Assembly: GCA_905221605.1 (NCBI GenBank)
Contig: CAJNDS010001222.1
Span: forward strand, 1 to 28,203
Direction of reading: 5' to 3'
DNA length: 28,203 nucleotides
Source: Symbiodinium natans
Lineage: Eukaryota > Sar > Dinophyceae > Suessiales > Symbiodiniaceae
A program made the position numbers and the translations under genes. Each line of letters begins with the position of its first letter. Positions within the stretch are counted from its first letter, which is position 1. Below the pieces are notes generated by a model. The model did no database searches, was not told the DNA's origin, and saw only the letters and a list, made by a program, of their open reading frames with translations. Positions 20,080 through 28,203 of the stretch are shown piece after piece.

Positions 20080-23000
20080 GAGACGGGAGGGCGATTGGGT
20101 CTAGGGTTTAGGGTTTAGGGCTAGGGTTTAGGGTTATTGGGCGATTGGGTCTAGGGTTTAGGGCTAGGGTTTAGGGTTTAGGGTTATTGGGTTTTAGGGT
20201 TTAGGGGCCCTTTTCAAACTCGGTGGGGGCAGAATTTGCCTTGGTGGTCATGGCTGCGATGCTGCGCAACGCTAATCTCGCAGAGCCCTGCTTGCTGTTG
20301 GGGGATCTTTCCCAGGAATGCGTGAAGCCGCTGATTGAGGCCCCGCTCTCTGTGGAGGGCATTGGGTTCCAGTGACATCGGACATCTCTTCATGCCCGAG
20401 AGCAGAGTATAGCAGCGCTATCTCAGGCTGCCGAAGGCAACAGCAAAAGCGCACGCAACCCAGCACTTCCTCTGCCTTCGGTCTCGGTCGTTCTGGACAG
20501 CTGCTCTGTCAGCTGCTTGTGGAGCATCCACAGCCCCAAGAAGTGGAACCCCCCCCCCCCTTCTTCCTATGCCAGGCTTTCGCTTTGGAAGTGCAGCCCA
20601 ATCTTCCCGAGCCCGAAAACTCCCAAAACTCCCCGCCGTTTTTGCTTGGATCTTGAGGCCAAACTTTCTTCGGTCAGCGAGGCTCGGGCACTTCCCGTGG
20701 CTGAGGCAGGACATTGTCGTACTCATGCGAGTTTCTTCCTGGCAGTCTTCTTTCTTTGCATTTTCCACTATCTTCTTCTTCTTCTTCTGTGTGCTGTCTT
20801 CGGTTCGGCTTCTTCCTGTGCTCCCGTATCACCTGCACCTTGAACTCCGAATCTCCGAAACCCTACGGGCTGCGAGCCTTACATGCGATGCCCCAACCAA
20901 GCTCTTGCTCTCCTCCGATGAGACAAGTGCAGACTTGTCACTGATGTGGTCAGGTACCGCAAGTCCAGAAGCCCAACTTGATCAAGTAGCGGCCTCAGAA
21001 CCAGAATGCAAGACCCTGAACCCGAAGCCCGGAAATGCATTATTTCGTGGGGCCCCCCCTGCCTGAGACCCTAAACCCTAAACCCTTTATTCCCTTAAAC
21101 CCTAGACCCAAAGCCCTGAACCCCTGGCCTTGCAAAACCCTACTGCAAACCCTAAAAACCCTAAACCCCCAGAACGCCTGTGTGTTTCTCGGTCAGAGTC
21201 TCATGGTTTCGGCAAAGGTCAAAGCAGAGTGGCTCAGATCCCAAGGCGCTTGCCCACAGTTCCTAGCGGGTTTAGGGCTCAGGGTTGTTGAGTTATTGGG
21301 TTTCGTCTTCGGGGTTGTTGGTTTTTTGGGTTTAGGGCCTCGGGTTATTGCCTTTTTTTGGGTTTTTAAGGTTTTGGGGTTTAGGGTTGTTGGGGGGTTT
21401 CGGGTGCAGGTTTAGGGTTGACGGTTTAGGGCTTTTTTGGGGTTCTTGGTTTAGGGTTTTAGGGTTTTAGGGTTTGAGGGCTTTAGGGCTTTAGGGTTTT
21501 CGTGTTTTAGGGCACCCTTCAAAATCCCTTGCAGGGGGTTTTCAGGCGCCTGAGACAAGAACCAGCAGTTTCTCGAAGCTTTGACCATTCCACTCCCACT
21601 GAAGAGCTCAATGAACGGATTTGAGAACCGGATATACCTGGTGTGAAAGTGAGAACACGTCGCCCTGGTAGATTGTCCTTTTGGCACTCTGCATGACATC
21701 TCTCAGTCGACCCCCAAATAGTAGGAATATGAGTAGGAATATGTTCTTGTAATAAGAGCCCCAATCAGGTACCCCTAATATCGTAAACCTCCCCCCTCCC
21801 CACACCTAAACCCTAAACCCTAAACCCTAAACCCTAAACCCTAAACCCTAAACCCTAAACCCTAAACCCTAAACCCCAAACCCTAAACCTTAAACCCTAA
21901 ACCCTAAACCCTAAACCCTAAACCCTACTTCTCTCCAAGATCCGCGGAGGCGCAGATCGGCCAGGTCACCCTGTCGGATTGCCTGGCCTGCAGCGGCTGC
22001 GTGACCAGCGCCGAGACGGTGCTCTTGCGCCTGGGATCTTTGCAAGGGCTTAGGGTTTAGGGGTTTGGGGTTTGGGGTTTGGGGTTTGGGGTTTAGGGTT
22101 TAGGGTTTGGGGTTTGGGGTTTGCAGCGCGAGGCGGGTGGGGTGTGTGGGGGGTTGAGGGTTCAGGGTACCAAATGCCCTGAACCTTCAGGTGGGCATGA
22201 CAGGCAAGAACCTTTTTTTATGGGTGTCGTGATGCGTTTCTTCACCGGGTGTCGTGATGCGTTTCTTCACCTCTCGATGAGTAGAGTCGCTCTTGCTAAG
22301 TTGGATTCTGCGTCGTCTTAGGGTGGTTCCACGTTTCGTTACATGATTCGATTTTTCTATTACCGTCTTTTTTCCAGTATTCTATTTTTCTATGATTATG
22401 CTGGGATGTTTTTAGGCTACTGTATGGGATTATACTGGGTGATATTAGAGTATATTAGATGATATTAGTTATGTTTGGATTACATCGGCTCAGATGTTTC
22501 CATTAAAAGATTGTTCTGTTAGGCTTGGCGTTCATATTTTGCCCAGCGGGGCCAAGTCCCAGGCAAGAGCAAAGTGGTGACGAGTTCCTGAAGCGCGCCG
22601 AGGCATTGGGTGTGTTGTGAGTGTTGTGAGTAGGGTCACGCAGACTGCGGAAGGGCTATGGAGGGTTGTGAATTGCAGCATCAGGCATCAGGAGACTGAG
22701 ACAGAACCGGAGCAGGGAGATCCCCACATGGTGTCTGTACATGTTCTCCCAAGCATGCGATGCAGACTTCGCCTCTGACGGTCGTCTCGATCTCTGCAGA
22801 GGTGCGCTCTGTCAGACTGCTTCGGAAGGATTGTGGCAGTTCGGACAGGGGTTTAGGGTTTAGGGTTTAGGGTTTAGGAGGGTGGTTGAAGCTGGGTTGC
22901 AAGTAGCCATGGCATGGAGGTGGAGAGCACAGGCTCGTGTCCATGTGCACGTCCTAGTCGAAGTCCAAGATGTTTGGAGGACGACTAGGATCTTGCAAAC

Positions 23001-26000
23001 ATCGACTTCGACGTGGGAGGCTTCAGCTCAACAGGATGCCACGAAGCCCCAAAAACCCTAAACCCTAGACCCTAAACCCCAAGAACCCCAAACCCCCAAG
23101 AACCCCAAAAAGTGCCTAAATCCCCTAAGACCGCCCATGACCTGAGACCATTTTTGCCCCCGTAAAACGACCTTCAATGGCTTGGTCAGGCGCGCACCTC
23201 CATCGCCGTCCACAACCGCGAGGACCCTCTTCTGACCCTGCGCAGGGCCGCGGAGGCTGGATAAGGGGGGGGGGGGCGTTGACTTTTGGTCTTTTAGTCT
23301 TTCCAGGTTTTCGTTCCTTTTTTTTCAGGCTTTTTTTCAGAGCATTTGTTTGAGGTTGTCTAGATTCTTAAAGGTTTTTAAGTATCTTTTTTGGGGGGGT
23401 TTTTTTGCGGGGGTCTAGGATTTTCTAAGGGCTTTCCTGTTGTTTTCTCTCCTCCGAGGGCTTGCGGCGCCTGGGCGCCGACCTCGTGCTTGAGGCCTCG
23501 GCTGCCGAGGCCGTGGCCCTCCTGGAAGGCCCCCAGTTTGGGGTTTGGGGGTTTGGGGTTTGGGGGTTGAGGCTTCAGGGTTTAGGGTTTAGGGTTCAGG
23601 GTTTAGGGTTCAGGGTTTCGGGTTTCGAGTCTCTCGCTCTCTCTCTCTCTCTGGTTTTTTTTTTTTTTTTCTCTCTCTCTCTCTCTCTTCCTCCCTTTCC
23701 TTCCCCTCTCTTTGCCTCTCTCCCATACTCCCCGTCCCCTCCTTCCGGCAGCCCCCTCTCGCTTCTCTCTTCTCTCTTCTCTCTTCTCTCTTCTCTCTTC
23801 TCTCTTCTCTCTTCTCTCTTCTCTCTTCTCTCTTCTCTTTCTCTTTCTCTCTCTCTCTCTCTCCCTCCCTTATAGAGAGCAGACATCACTCATTACGCGA
23901 AATCCTCAAAGCCCAGGGCTTTCGCGCAGGGCAGGGCCCTGAGGGTTCAGATTGCTTGGGTTTCTCGTTCCTCCTTTCGCCCCCCACTCAATACCCGTAA
24001 AACCATAAACCCTAAATCGTAAACCCTAAACCCCTAAACCCCTAAACCCCTAAACCCGAAACCCTAAACCCCAAACCCTCAAAATCCCGAAAAAAATCGA
24101 CAGGCAATCGTCGCCCAAGCCCTCACAGCGCTTGTTCAGGCCAAGCCGAGTTCCTGCAGCGCTTCCGCAGCGCTGGGGCCCTGAGATCTTTGGGGGTTTA
24201 CGAGTTCTTTATGGGGAACTGGGGTTTAGGGTTTAGGATTTCGGGTTGAGGGTTGAGGGCTTAGGGGCCCTTATGCTGTACCATCCAGAGCCAGTAGGCT
24301 CAAGGGTTCGGCTGCGGCTTTCGAAAGCTGGAACCCTAAACCCTAAACCCTAAACCCTAAACCCTAAACCCTAAACCCTAAATCCTAAACCCTAAACCCT
24401 AAACCCTAAACCCTAAACCCTAAACCCTAAACCCTAAACCCTAAACCCTAAACCCTAACCCTAAACCCTAAACCCCTAACCCCAAGCCCGAAACCCTAAA
24501 CCCTAACCCTGAACCCTGAACCCTGAACCCTAAACCCTGAACCCTGAACCCTTAGGCTGTTGGCGGCAGCACCGGCAGCCGCAATGGCTCTGGCCGTCCA
24601 CCGGGTGCTGCACCAAGAAACACTAGAATGCTCGGAAACCCTAAACCCTAAACCCTAAACCCTCAACCCTCAACCCTCAACCCTCAACCTAAACCCTTCG
24701 GGAGATGTGGGCTTTGGCTATAAGAAGCCTTGGAGAGGTGGCAAGGCCGCAGCGGGCAAGCTGCCGCTGTTGACGTCCCACTGCCCAGGCGGGGCAGGGG
24801 CTGAGCAAAGGGCACAGAGAAGAAGAGGGTATAGGGTTTAGGGGATTAGGGTTTACGGTTCGGGGCTTAATTAGGCGCTCAGAGACCTCGTGGTGAACTT
24901 GGCAGCGCATCATGATGGGCACGCAGAGTTCCCACCTCGAGTCATGAATGGCCTTGTGTAAGCTCGACATCTTCAAAGTTGTAGCGAAGCCCACGGGGGG
25001 ACTGACTCTTCGAACATGCTCCGGCTCTCTTGCTGTGAGTCTTGCCGTTCATGGGCTTCATGGGCTTCAGATGCGATGGCATGCCCTGAACCCCACAACC
25101 ATGTTCCAAGTCTCCGACCACCCAATCTCCGACCCACGAACACTGCCATAAGCTTCATTTGATGCTGGCTCAGGCTGGACGCTGTATGCCGAGAAGGCAT
25201 GATGCACGATCTGTATTCCGTGCCAGGGGTGGGGAAGGTGTGTAGGCACTTGGGAACCCAAACCCTAAACCCAGAAACCCGTAAACCCTAAGACCCTAAA
25301 CCCCAACCTCCGCACCACGCTGTTTGTTCAAAAGGGTCGTTCTCCGTACTACATAGGGGACCCCAAAGGAGACCCTTCTTTAACCCACAAAGGGTGCCTG
25401 CCCAGGTGGTTGATCCCATGGTTCTGCCACATTTGACACCCATCCGACCGCCACAGCATGTGCCACGACCTCAGACCACCGGTTTAGGGTTCAGGGTTTT
25501 GGGGCACTGGCAGAATGACCGGTTTCCGGAATCTAGCAAAACCGGTTTCCTGAAATCGGGCAGCTTCCTGAGTCTGTTAATTTCCAGAAGCATAGTTTCC
25601 GTAATCCTGGTTGCCTGAATCGCGGCTAGTTTCTGAAACGCGCCAGAACCGCAAAACCTCACATCCTGCTCCCTCTTTGCGAAGGATGAACCACGCATTC
25701 AGGCACGACAACACAGCAAAGCATCAACGATATCAACAATGCCAACAATTCCAACGTCCCAGTACTTGAGGATGAGACAGGTTCAGGGTTGGGGGGCCCA
25801 TGTCTGCTCTGGCCACCAGGATGCTTTTCCAAGCGCGCTGAAACCAGAAAAACGAAGCTTTACACATGCACTCCTGCCTCAGTGCTTGATTCATGCGCGG
25901 TTAAGGAATCCAATCGAATCAGGAAAGTGCCCGACGTCCAGAAAATTGCCCGAGCCAGGATGCCACGCGATTCCCGAAACTGCCCCTCTCAGGATACCAT

Positions 26001-28203
26001 GAGATTCAGGAAACTGCCATTCAGTACTCCCGCTGTCTGTCCGAATCCAGTTCTGACAGTTCACGTGCAGTTCCGCGAATCCGTGCTTTCCGAGTATGCA
26101 TTGTCCAGTTGCCCGAGATCCGCGGTATGTCGGGAATCCACGTTTTCCAGCCAGTTTCACTTGGGGGGCCTTTTTTTAGAATACCGGTTTAGCAGAAGAG
26201 ATTCATAAACCATTTCTGTATATTTCTGTCATTCAACTCATCGATACAATGGTTGTAATTCAGCCACAAGATCCTAAGGCAGGGGCGGCTGGTGAAGACG
26301 GCCCTCCTGGGAGCCGTGAACCTGCGACGCTTCTACCGCTGGTGGCGGGCCCGCGGCTCAAGATATGCAGCCTTCCGAGATCAAACCCCTAAAAGCCTGC
26401 AACCCTAAAGACCCCCCCCCAAACCCTAAGCCCTGGTACCCTAAAACCCTGCAACCCGAAGTCCTAGAAGCTCCCCTGAAATCCCTGGCCTTCTGCACCA
26501 CCCTGCTCAGGCGGGGAGCCCCCTCTTCGCCCACAGCAGCTACTGGATCCAGTCGCTTCTGAAGGCCTCGCCTGGTTTCCTGGAACCCTGCCTAAACGCT
26601 AAACCCTACACTAAACTAAACCTGAAACCCTACACTCCACACCCTATACCCGAAAAGGCCGTAGAACTACCAGACCCCCCCCCAAGAAAACCCCAAGCCC
26701 CAGGCCAGAACTCTCCGCACACTCAAGCAACCTCTACGCCCCACCCCAGAGCCCATGAATCGGCCTGTTTGGCACTGGAGTCCTAAATCCCTCAAAGCCC
26801 GGCCAGCCCCCTCAACTAAAGTGCCCCTGAGGCCCTGAACCCTAAACCCTAAACCCTAAACCCTAAACCCGCAACCCTAAACCAAAAACCCTCAAACCCT
26901 CAAAACCCTCAAAAAACCCCCCAAAAAAGAGGCCCCTGAAGTGCCAGGTAGAGGAGCCCCCTGCTCCCCTACAGCCCTCCGATGCCTCTTGGAAGCAGGG
27001 AGGGGCGCTTTTTCAGTGGCGTTGAGTTTTGCTTTTTGGTTCTTTAAGAAGGTTTTGCTGTTAAGGGCTGCTTTTAGGATTTTTTGAAGTTTAATTCCTT
27101 TTTTTCAGGGCTTTCCAGGGTTGGCAGGTCTTGAGGGCTTTTGTGTTTTTCCTTGGGTTTGGTGCGTAGCATCTTCGGGGTTGTGTTTTCTTTTGCCCGG
27201 GTTTTACGGCTCAAGGTTCAACCTTGGGATTTGAGCTTTGGGGTTTGGGTTTAGGGCCTAGGTTTGGGGAGAATATGGCATCGACCGTAACAGTTCCAGT
27301 TGGGCATGTGTGCACATGCAAGCAGCGCAGAGAGGCGGCGCGTGGGCAAACAAAATCCTACAAGCATGTGTGTTAGCGGTGCTTCTCCGACCCGCTAAAC
27401 AAACTAAACCTTGTTTTTGTGCCCTGTGATTTTGCATGATGCAAGAGCATTTGACGCGACATTCAGCTTGCGCGAGGCTGTGTTTGTCAACGTTAGTGAG
27501 AGCTTCCTAAGCCCTAAACCCTATAGACCCTAAAACCCTAAACCCTATAGACCCTAAACCCTATAGACCCAAAAACCCTAAAACCCTATAAACCCGAAAC
27601 CCTGGACCCTAACCCCCTCGACTGCCCCAGAGAAAGCTCAGGTGTATCACGTTTTTGTGCGGAGCTCAGACTTGGGATGGGGCCCGTGTTCGTTCGTGAC
27701 AAGGGCTGACCAAATGGAAGATATTTTGAGTGGCCCTTTCAGGGTCTAGGGTCCCTGAACCCTTCGGATTCAGACTTAGGGTCTAGGGTTTAGGGTTTCG
27801 GGCTTAGGGTTTCGGATAAGGGTTTAGGCATGAGGAAGGGCTGCTGGGATCGTGAAGGTAGACAGTTTTCAAGTTAGCCTAGAACCAGCTGTCGAAATGT
27901 TCGACGAGGTTCTTGCTGGCTACTCTCCCCTGAAATGCAGTAGGCCCCTGGGCAGTTCACGCATGTCCCCCCGAATGTTTGGGGGTACCCCCAACAAACT
28001 CTAGCCCAATGTGAACTTCTGAACCCTAAACCCTAAACCCTAAACCCTAAACCCTAAACCCTAAACCCTAAACCCTAAACCCTAAACCCTAAGCCCTAAG
28101 CCCTAAGCTTTAAACCCTAAACCCTAGCCCCTAAACCCTGAACCCTGAGGTACAGCCTTGCTACGACAGAAAGATCGAAGCAGCACGACCCTCCTTCGAA
28201 GTG
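20020..28203 (+). CDS. NAR1: Cytosolic Fe-S assembly factor NAR1 (CIAO3/NARFL/IOP1-like), 5' part, at least 15 exons, truncated by window end
   Basis: NAR1 is an [FeFe]-hydrogenase-like protein that carries two Fe-S clusters and links early CIA scaffolds to the CIA targeting complex in the cytosol. Joined exons give, in order: start Met and LGDLDDFISPSQ, ECVKP, LSDCLACSGCVTSAETVLL, QSGDEFL, VVSISAE, ARTSIAVH, LRRLGADLVLEAS, AEFLQRF, LPLLTSHCPG, WTLYAEK, VLPHL with PPQ, LVKTALL, VYHVF and PCYDRKIEAARPSFEV. Each step matches a consecutive segment of plant, animal and yeast NAR1. The N-terminal cluster ligands (Cys in ECV; C-x2-C-x2-C in CLACSGC) are present, as are the first two C-terminal ligands (CPG, PCYD). 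The last two would lie beyond the window. Most introns start GC, one appears to start GA and two start GT. The linker between exon 2 and the Cys-cluster exon and the 24178-24745 junction are unresolved. There is no frameshift in the confident exons, so the gene looks functional. The start ATG is 11 bases after a TGAG that could be a trans-splice acceptor. Confidence 0.9.
20080..20315 (+). other. NAR1 intron 1 with GA donor and TTTAGGG island
   Basis: 5' border CAG|GAGACG, 3' border TTTCCCAG|GAATGC, with CAGGA shared by both ends. It contains a repeated block (GCGATTGGGTCTAGGGTTTA twice, at about 20091 and 20140) and TTTAGGG units. Confidence 0.7.
20316..20357 (+). CDS. NAR1: NAR1 exon 2 (ECVKP, first cluster Cys)
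   Basis: Begins after GATCTTTCCCAG and reads ECVKPLIEAPLSVE, continuing exon 1 in phase 0. It supplies the conserved N-terminal cysteine. The 3' border is uncertain: GC donors at 20340 or 20359 are possible, and one or more linker exons may follow before 21940. Confidence 0.8.
20358..21939. other. Long NAR1 intron region, possibly hiding linker exons
   Basis: It includes a C-run at 20549-20560, a TTCTTC run near 20770, CCCTAAA islands at 21064-21170 and a long degenerate GGTTTAGGG/GGGTTTTTGGG stretch at 21268-21510. A frame at about 20880-20990 (APTKLLLSSDETSADLSLMW) looks protein-like and precedes CAG|GTACCG. It might be the NAR1 linker exon but shows no conservation I can use. Confidence 0.4.
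21806..21926 (-). repeat. CCCTAAA tract just upstream of the Cys-cluster exon
   Basis: About 17 heptamers with two variants (CCCCAAA, CCTTAAA), ending 13 bases before the exon. Confidence 0.95.
21940..22026 (+). CDS. NAR1: NAR1 Cys-cluster exon (DCLACSGCVTSAETVLL)
   Basis: Follows TTCTCTCCAAG directly after a CCCTAAA island. VTLSDCLACSGCVTSAETVL is the most diagnostic NAR1 segment, with three cluster-binding cysteines. It ends in CTCTT, with a GC donor at 22027. The 5' border could be 21940 or about 21950. Confidence 0.92.
22222..22271 (+). repeat. Exact 25-bp tandem duplication
   Basis: GGGTGTCGTGATGCG... is present twice back to back inside the intron between the Cys-cluster and QEQS exons. 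An A/T-rich stretch (22330-22510) follows. Confidence 0.95.
22563..22602 (+). CDS. NAR1: NAR1 exon (QEQSGDEFLKRAE)
   Basis: Follows AAGTCCCAG. The split codon TT|G joins to give LLQEQSGDEFL, matching the QS..EF segment after the cluster motif. The donor is GC at 22603 (GAG|GCATTG), or possibly GT at 22609. Confidence 0.85.
22766..22801 (+). CDS. NAR1: NAR1 36-nt microexon (TSPLTVVSISAE)
   Basis: Follows GCGATGCAG and ends GAG|GTGCGC, one of the few GT donors. VVSISAE corresponds to the VVSVSPQ strand of NAR1. Confidence 0.85.
23190..23255 (+). CDS. NAR1: NAR1 exon (ARTSIAVHNREDPLLTLRR)
   Basis: Follows CTTGGTCAG in phase 0 and ends GCGGAG|GCTGGA, a GC donor. It matches RASLAVHY...PLQVFKKL of plant NAR1. 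Confidence 0.88.
23459..23528 (+). CDS. NAR1: NAR1 exon (GLRRLGADLVLEAS)
   Basis: Follows TCTCTCCTCCGAG. It aligns with the LKSLGVKAVFDTS segment with the same length once joined to the preceding exon. It ends GGAAG|GCCCCC, a GC donor, in phase 1. Confidence 0.88.
23634..23868 (+). repeat. CT-rich microsatellite with (TTCTCTC)n core
   Basis: CTCTCT runs, a poly-T run and about a dozen TCTCTTC heptamers at 23760-23840 fill the 611-base intron 23529-24139 next to a TTTAGGG island. Confidence 0.95.
24140..24177 (+). CDS. NAR1: NAR1 exon (GQAEFLQRFRSAG)
   Basis: Follows CTTGTTCAG. The split codon G|GC restores LLEGQAEFLQRF, the same length as human LLESQREFVRRF. The 3' border is uncertain, with GGG|GCCCTG the best candidate. 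Confidence 0.8.
24331..24552 (-). repeat. Longest CCCTAAA tract in the right half
   Basis: About 31 heptamers, with variants concentrated at the right end (CCCTGAA, CCCGAAA). It lies in the NAR1 intron between 24178 and 24745. Confidence 0.95.
24746..24788 (+). CDS. NAR1: NAR1 exon (AAAGKLPLLTSHCPG)
   Basis: LPLLTSHCP matches LPLLASACPGW and carries a C-terminal cluster cysteine. It ends TGCCCAG|GCGGGG, a GC donor in phase 1. The start could be 24746 or a later AAG at 24760. Confidence 0.85.
25174..25196 (+). CDS. NAR1: NAR1 23-nt microexon (GWTLYAEK)
   Basis: Follows CTGGCTCAG. The split codon G|GC gives CPGWTLYAEK, matching CPGWICYAEK. It ends GAGAAG|GCATGA, a GC donor in phase 0. Confidence 0.88.
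25406..25455 (+). CDS. NAR1: NAR1 exon (VVDPMVLPHLTPIRPPQ)
   Basis: Follows GCCTGCCCAG and matches the VLPYISSVKSPQQ segment. It ends CCACA|GCATGT, a GC donor in phase 2. Confidence 0.85.
25500..26165. repeat. Diverged GGAAACTGCC/GGTTTCCTGAATC repeats in opposite orientations
   Basis: In the NAR1 intron 25456-26278, GGTTTCC(T/G)GAATC-like units recur at about 25518-25645. Reverse-complement units (GATTCAGGAAACTGCC-like) recur at about 25910-26030 and less clearly to 26160. The arrangement suggests an old foldback with internal short repeats, related to the GTTTCC repeat at 10905-11085. Confidence 0.6.
26279..26348 (+). CDS. NAR1: NAR1 exon (QGRLVKTALLGAVNLRRF)
   Basis: Follows ATCCTAAG. Joined in phase it reads PPQQGRLVK, as in SPQQVMGSLVK. 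The stretch after LVK is longer and more basic/aromatic (FYRWWR) than in animal or plant NAR1. The GC donor CGG|GCCCGC is a guess. Confidence 0.7.
26511..26564 (+). CDS. NAR1: Candidate NAR1 exon (AGSPLFAHSSYWIQSLLK)
   Basis: Follows CACCCTGCTCAG and ends CTGAAG|GCCTCG, a GC donor. It keeps phase 0 with the preceding exon. It has no counterpart in standard NAR1, so it would be an insertion between LVK and YHV, or not an exon. Confidence 0.45.
26975..27004 (+). CDS. NAR1: Candidate NAR1 microexon (PSDASWKQGG)
   Basis: Follows a good pyrimidine tract, CTGCTCCCCTACAG, and ends GGG|GCGCTT, a GC donor in phase 0. Only splice context and phase support it. Confidence 0.3.
27633..27656 (+). CDS. NAR1: NAR1 exon (KAQVYHVF)
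   Basis: Lies after GACTGCCCCAGAG (it could start at 27631). VYHVF corresponds to the VYHVTVMPCYD segment. It ends TTT|GTGCGG, a GT donor, and joins exactly in phase 0 to the PCYD exon. Confidence 0.75.
28150..28203 (+). CDS. NAR1: NAR1 exon (VQPCYDRKIEAARPSFEV), runs off the window
   Basis: Starts after CCCTGAACCCTGAG, so the acceptor lies within telomere-type repeat. It reads VQPCYDRKIEAARPSFEV and matches VMPCYDKKLEAAR, with the second visible C-terminal cluster cysteine. It is open to the last base of the window. Confidence 0.9.

Larger units (their letters stand above)
15869..28150. repeat. Interspersed short telomere-type islands (TTTAGGG / CCCTAAA)
   Basis: About thirty islands of one to thirty-odd heptamers occur in both orientations. 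The main ones are near 15872-15930, 16980-17032, 17590-17620, 18200-18296, 18430-18520, 19070-19170, 19930-20006, 20100-20203, 21064-21170, 21268-21510 (degenerate), 21806-21926, 22050-22122, 22850-22878, 23536-23625, 23996-24082, 24331-24552, 24636-24697, 25258-25308, 26836-26890, 27513-27605 and 28021-28145. Variants such as CCCGAAA, CCCTGAA, CCCCAAA and CCCTCAA are frequent. All lie outside the exons called here, and nearly every larger intron holds at least one. Confidence 0.93.

Noticed and set aside
20872-21004. Frame with SPEAQLDQV as an alternative NAR1 Cys-cluster exon
   Set aside because: The similarity to SAEAQIGQV is short, no CLACSGC follows, and the frame runs into repeat sequence. 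It is kept only as a possible linker exon.
23462-23889. 137-codon ORF continuing the LRRLGADLVLEAS exon, and its antisense ORF
   Set aside because: Only the first part (to 23528) matches NAR1. The remainder translates TTTAGGG and CT repeats and is intron.

Overview
This is a eukaryotic nuclear window, most likely from a dinoflagellate (Suessiales/Symbiodiniaceae-like). The case rests on four things: many TTTAGGG/CCCTAAA telomere-type islands, introns whose 5' splice sites are mostly GC (one GA) rather than GT, a degraded dinoflagellate-style retroelement polyprotein, and a 12-nt match to the core of the dinoflagellate spliced leader. No bacterial operon, rRNA, tRNA or CRISPR array was seen.

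Layout. (1) 1-8692: a tandem array of a ~1.87-1.96 kb unit, four full periods plus a truncated fifth. Each unit carries one 64-nt exon-like segment followed by a ~550-bp inverted-repeat-bounded segment. The last copy of the exon appears to splice into unique sequence (8601-9133). (2) 9650-10864: long (AGT)n tracts, a TTTAGGG tract and a (TGGTGT)n minisatellite. (3) 10900-15850: sequence largely free of telomere-type islands, with a minus-strand retroelement remnant, several frame-broken plus-strand coding-like stretches and one 262-codon ORF of doubtful status. (4) 15959-~18625: a multi-exon plus-strand gene for a multi-pass membrane protein with an HxHHY motif. (5) 20020-28203: the 5' part of a plus-strand NAR1 (CIAO3/NARFL/IOP1) gene, broken into at least 15 very small exons and running off the window end.

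The clearest result is NAR1, an [FeFe]-hydrogenase-like protein of the cytosolic iron-sulfur assembly (CIA) pathway. No single open reading frame shows it. It emerges only when exons of 23-87 nt are joined across introns that mostly begin with GC. The joined order follows NAR1 from the start Met through the N-terminal Cys/CxxCxxC cluster ligands to two C-terminal cluster ligands (CPGW and PCYD). Splice phases agree at most junctions.

Introns in regions 4 and 5 are filled with telomere-type islands in both orientations, simple repeats and foldback sequence. Many share 3-6 nt at their two ends, as expected if they arose by insertion with a short target duplication (introner-like). Exon borders come from reading alone and need transcript confirmation.
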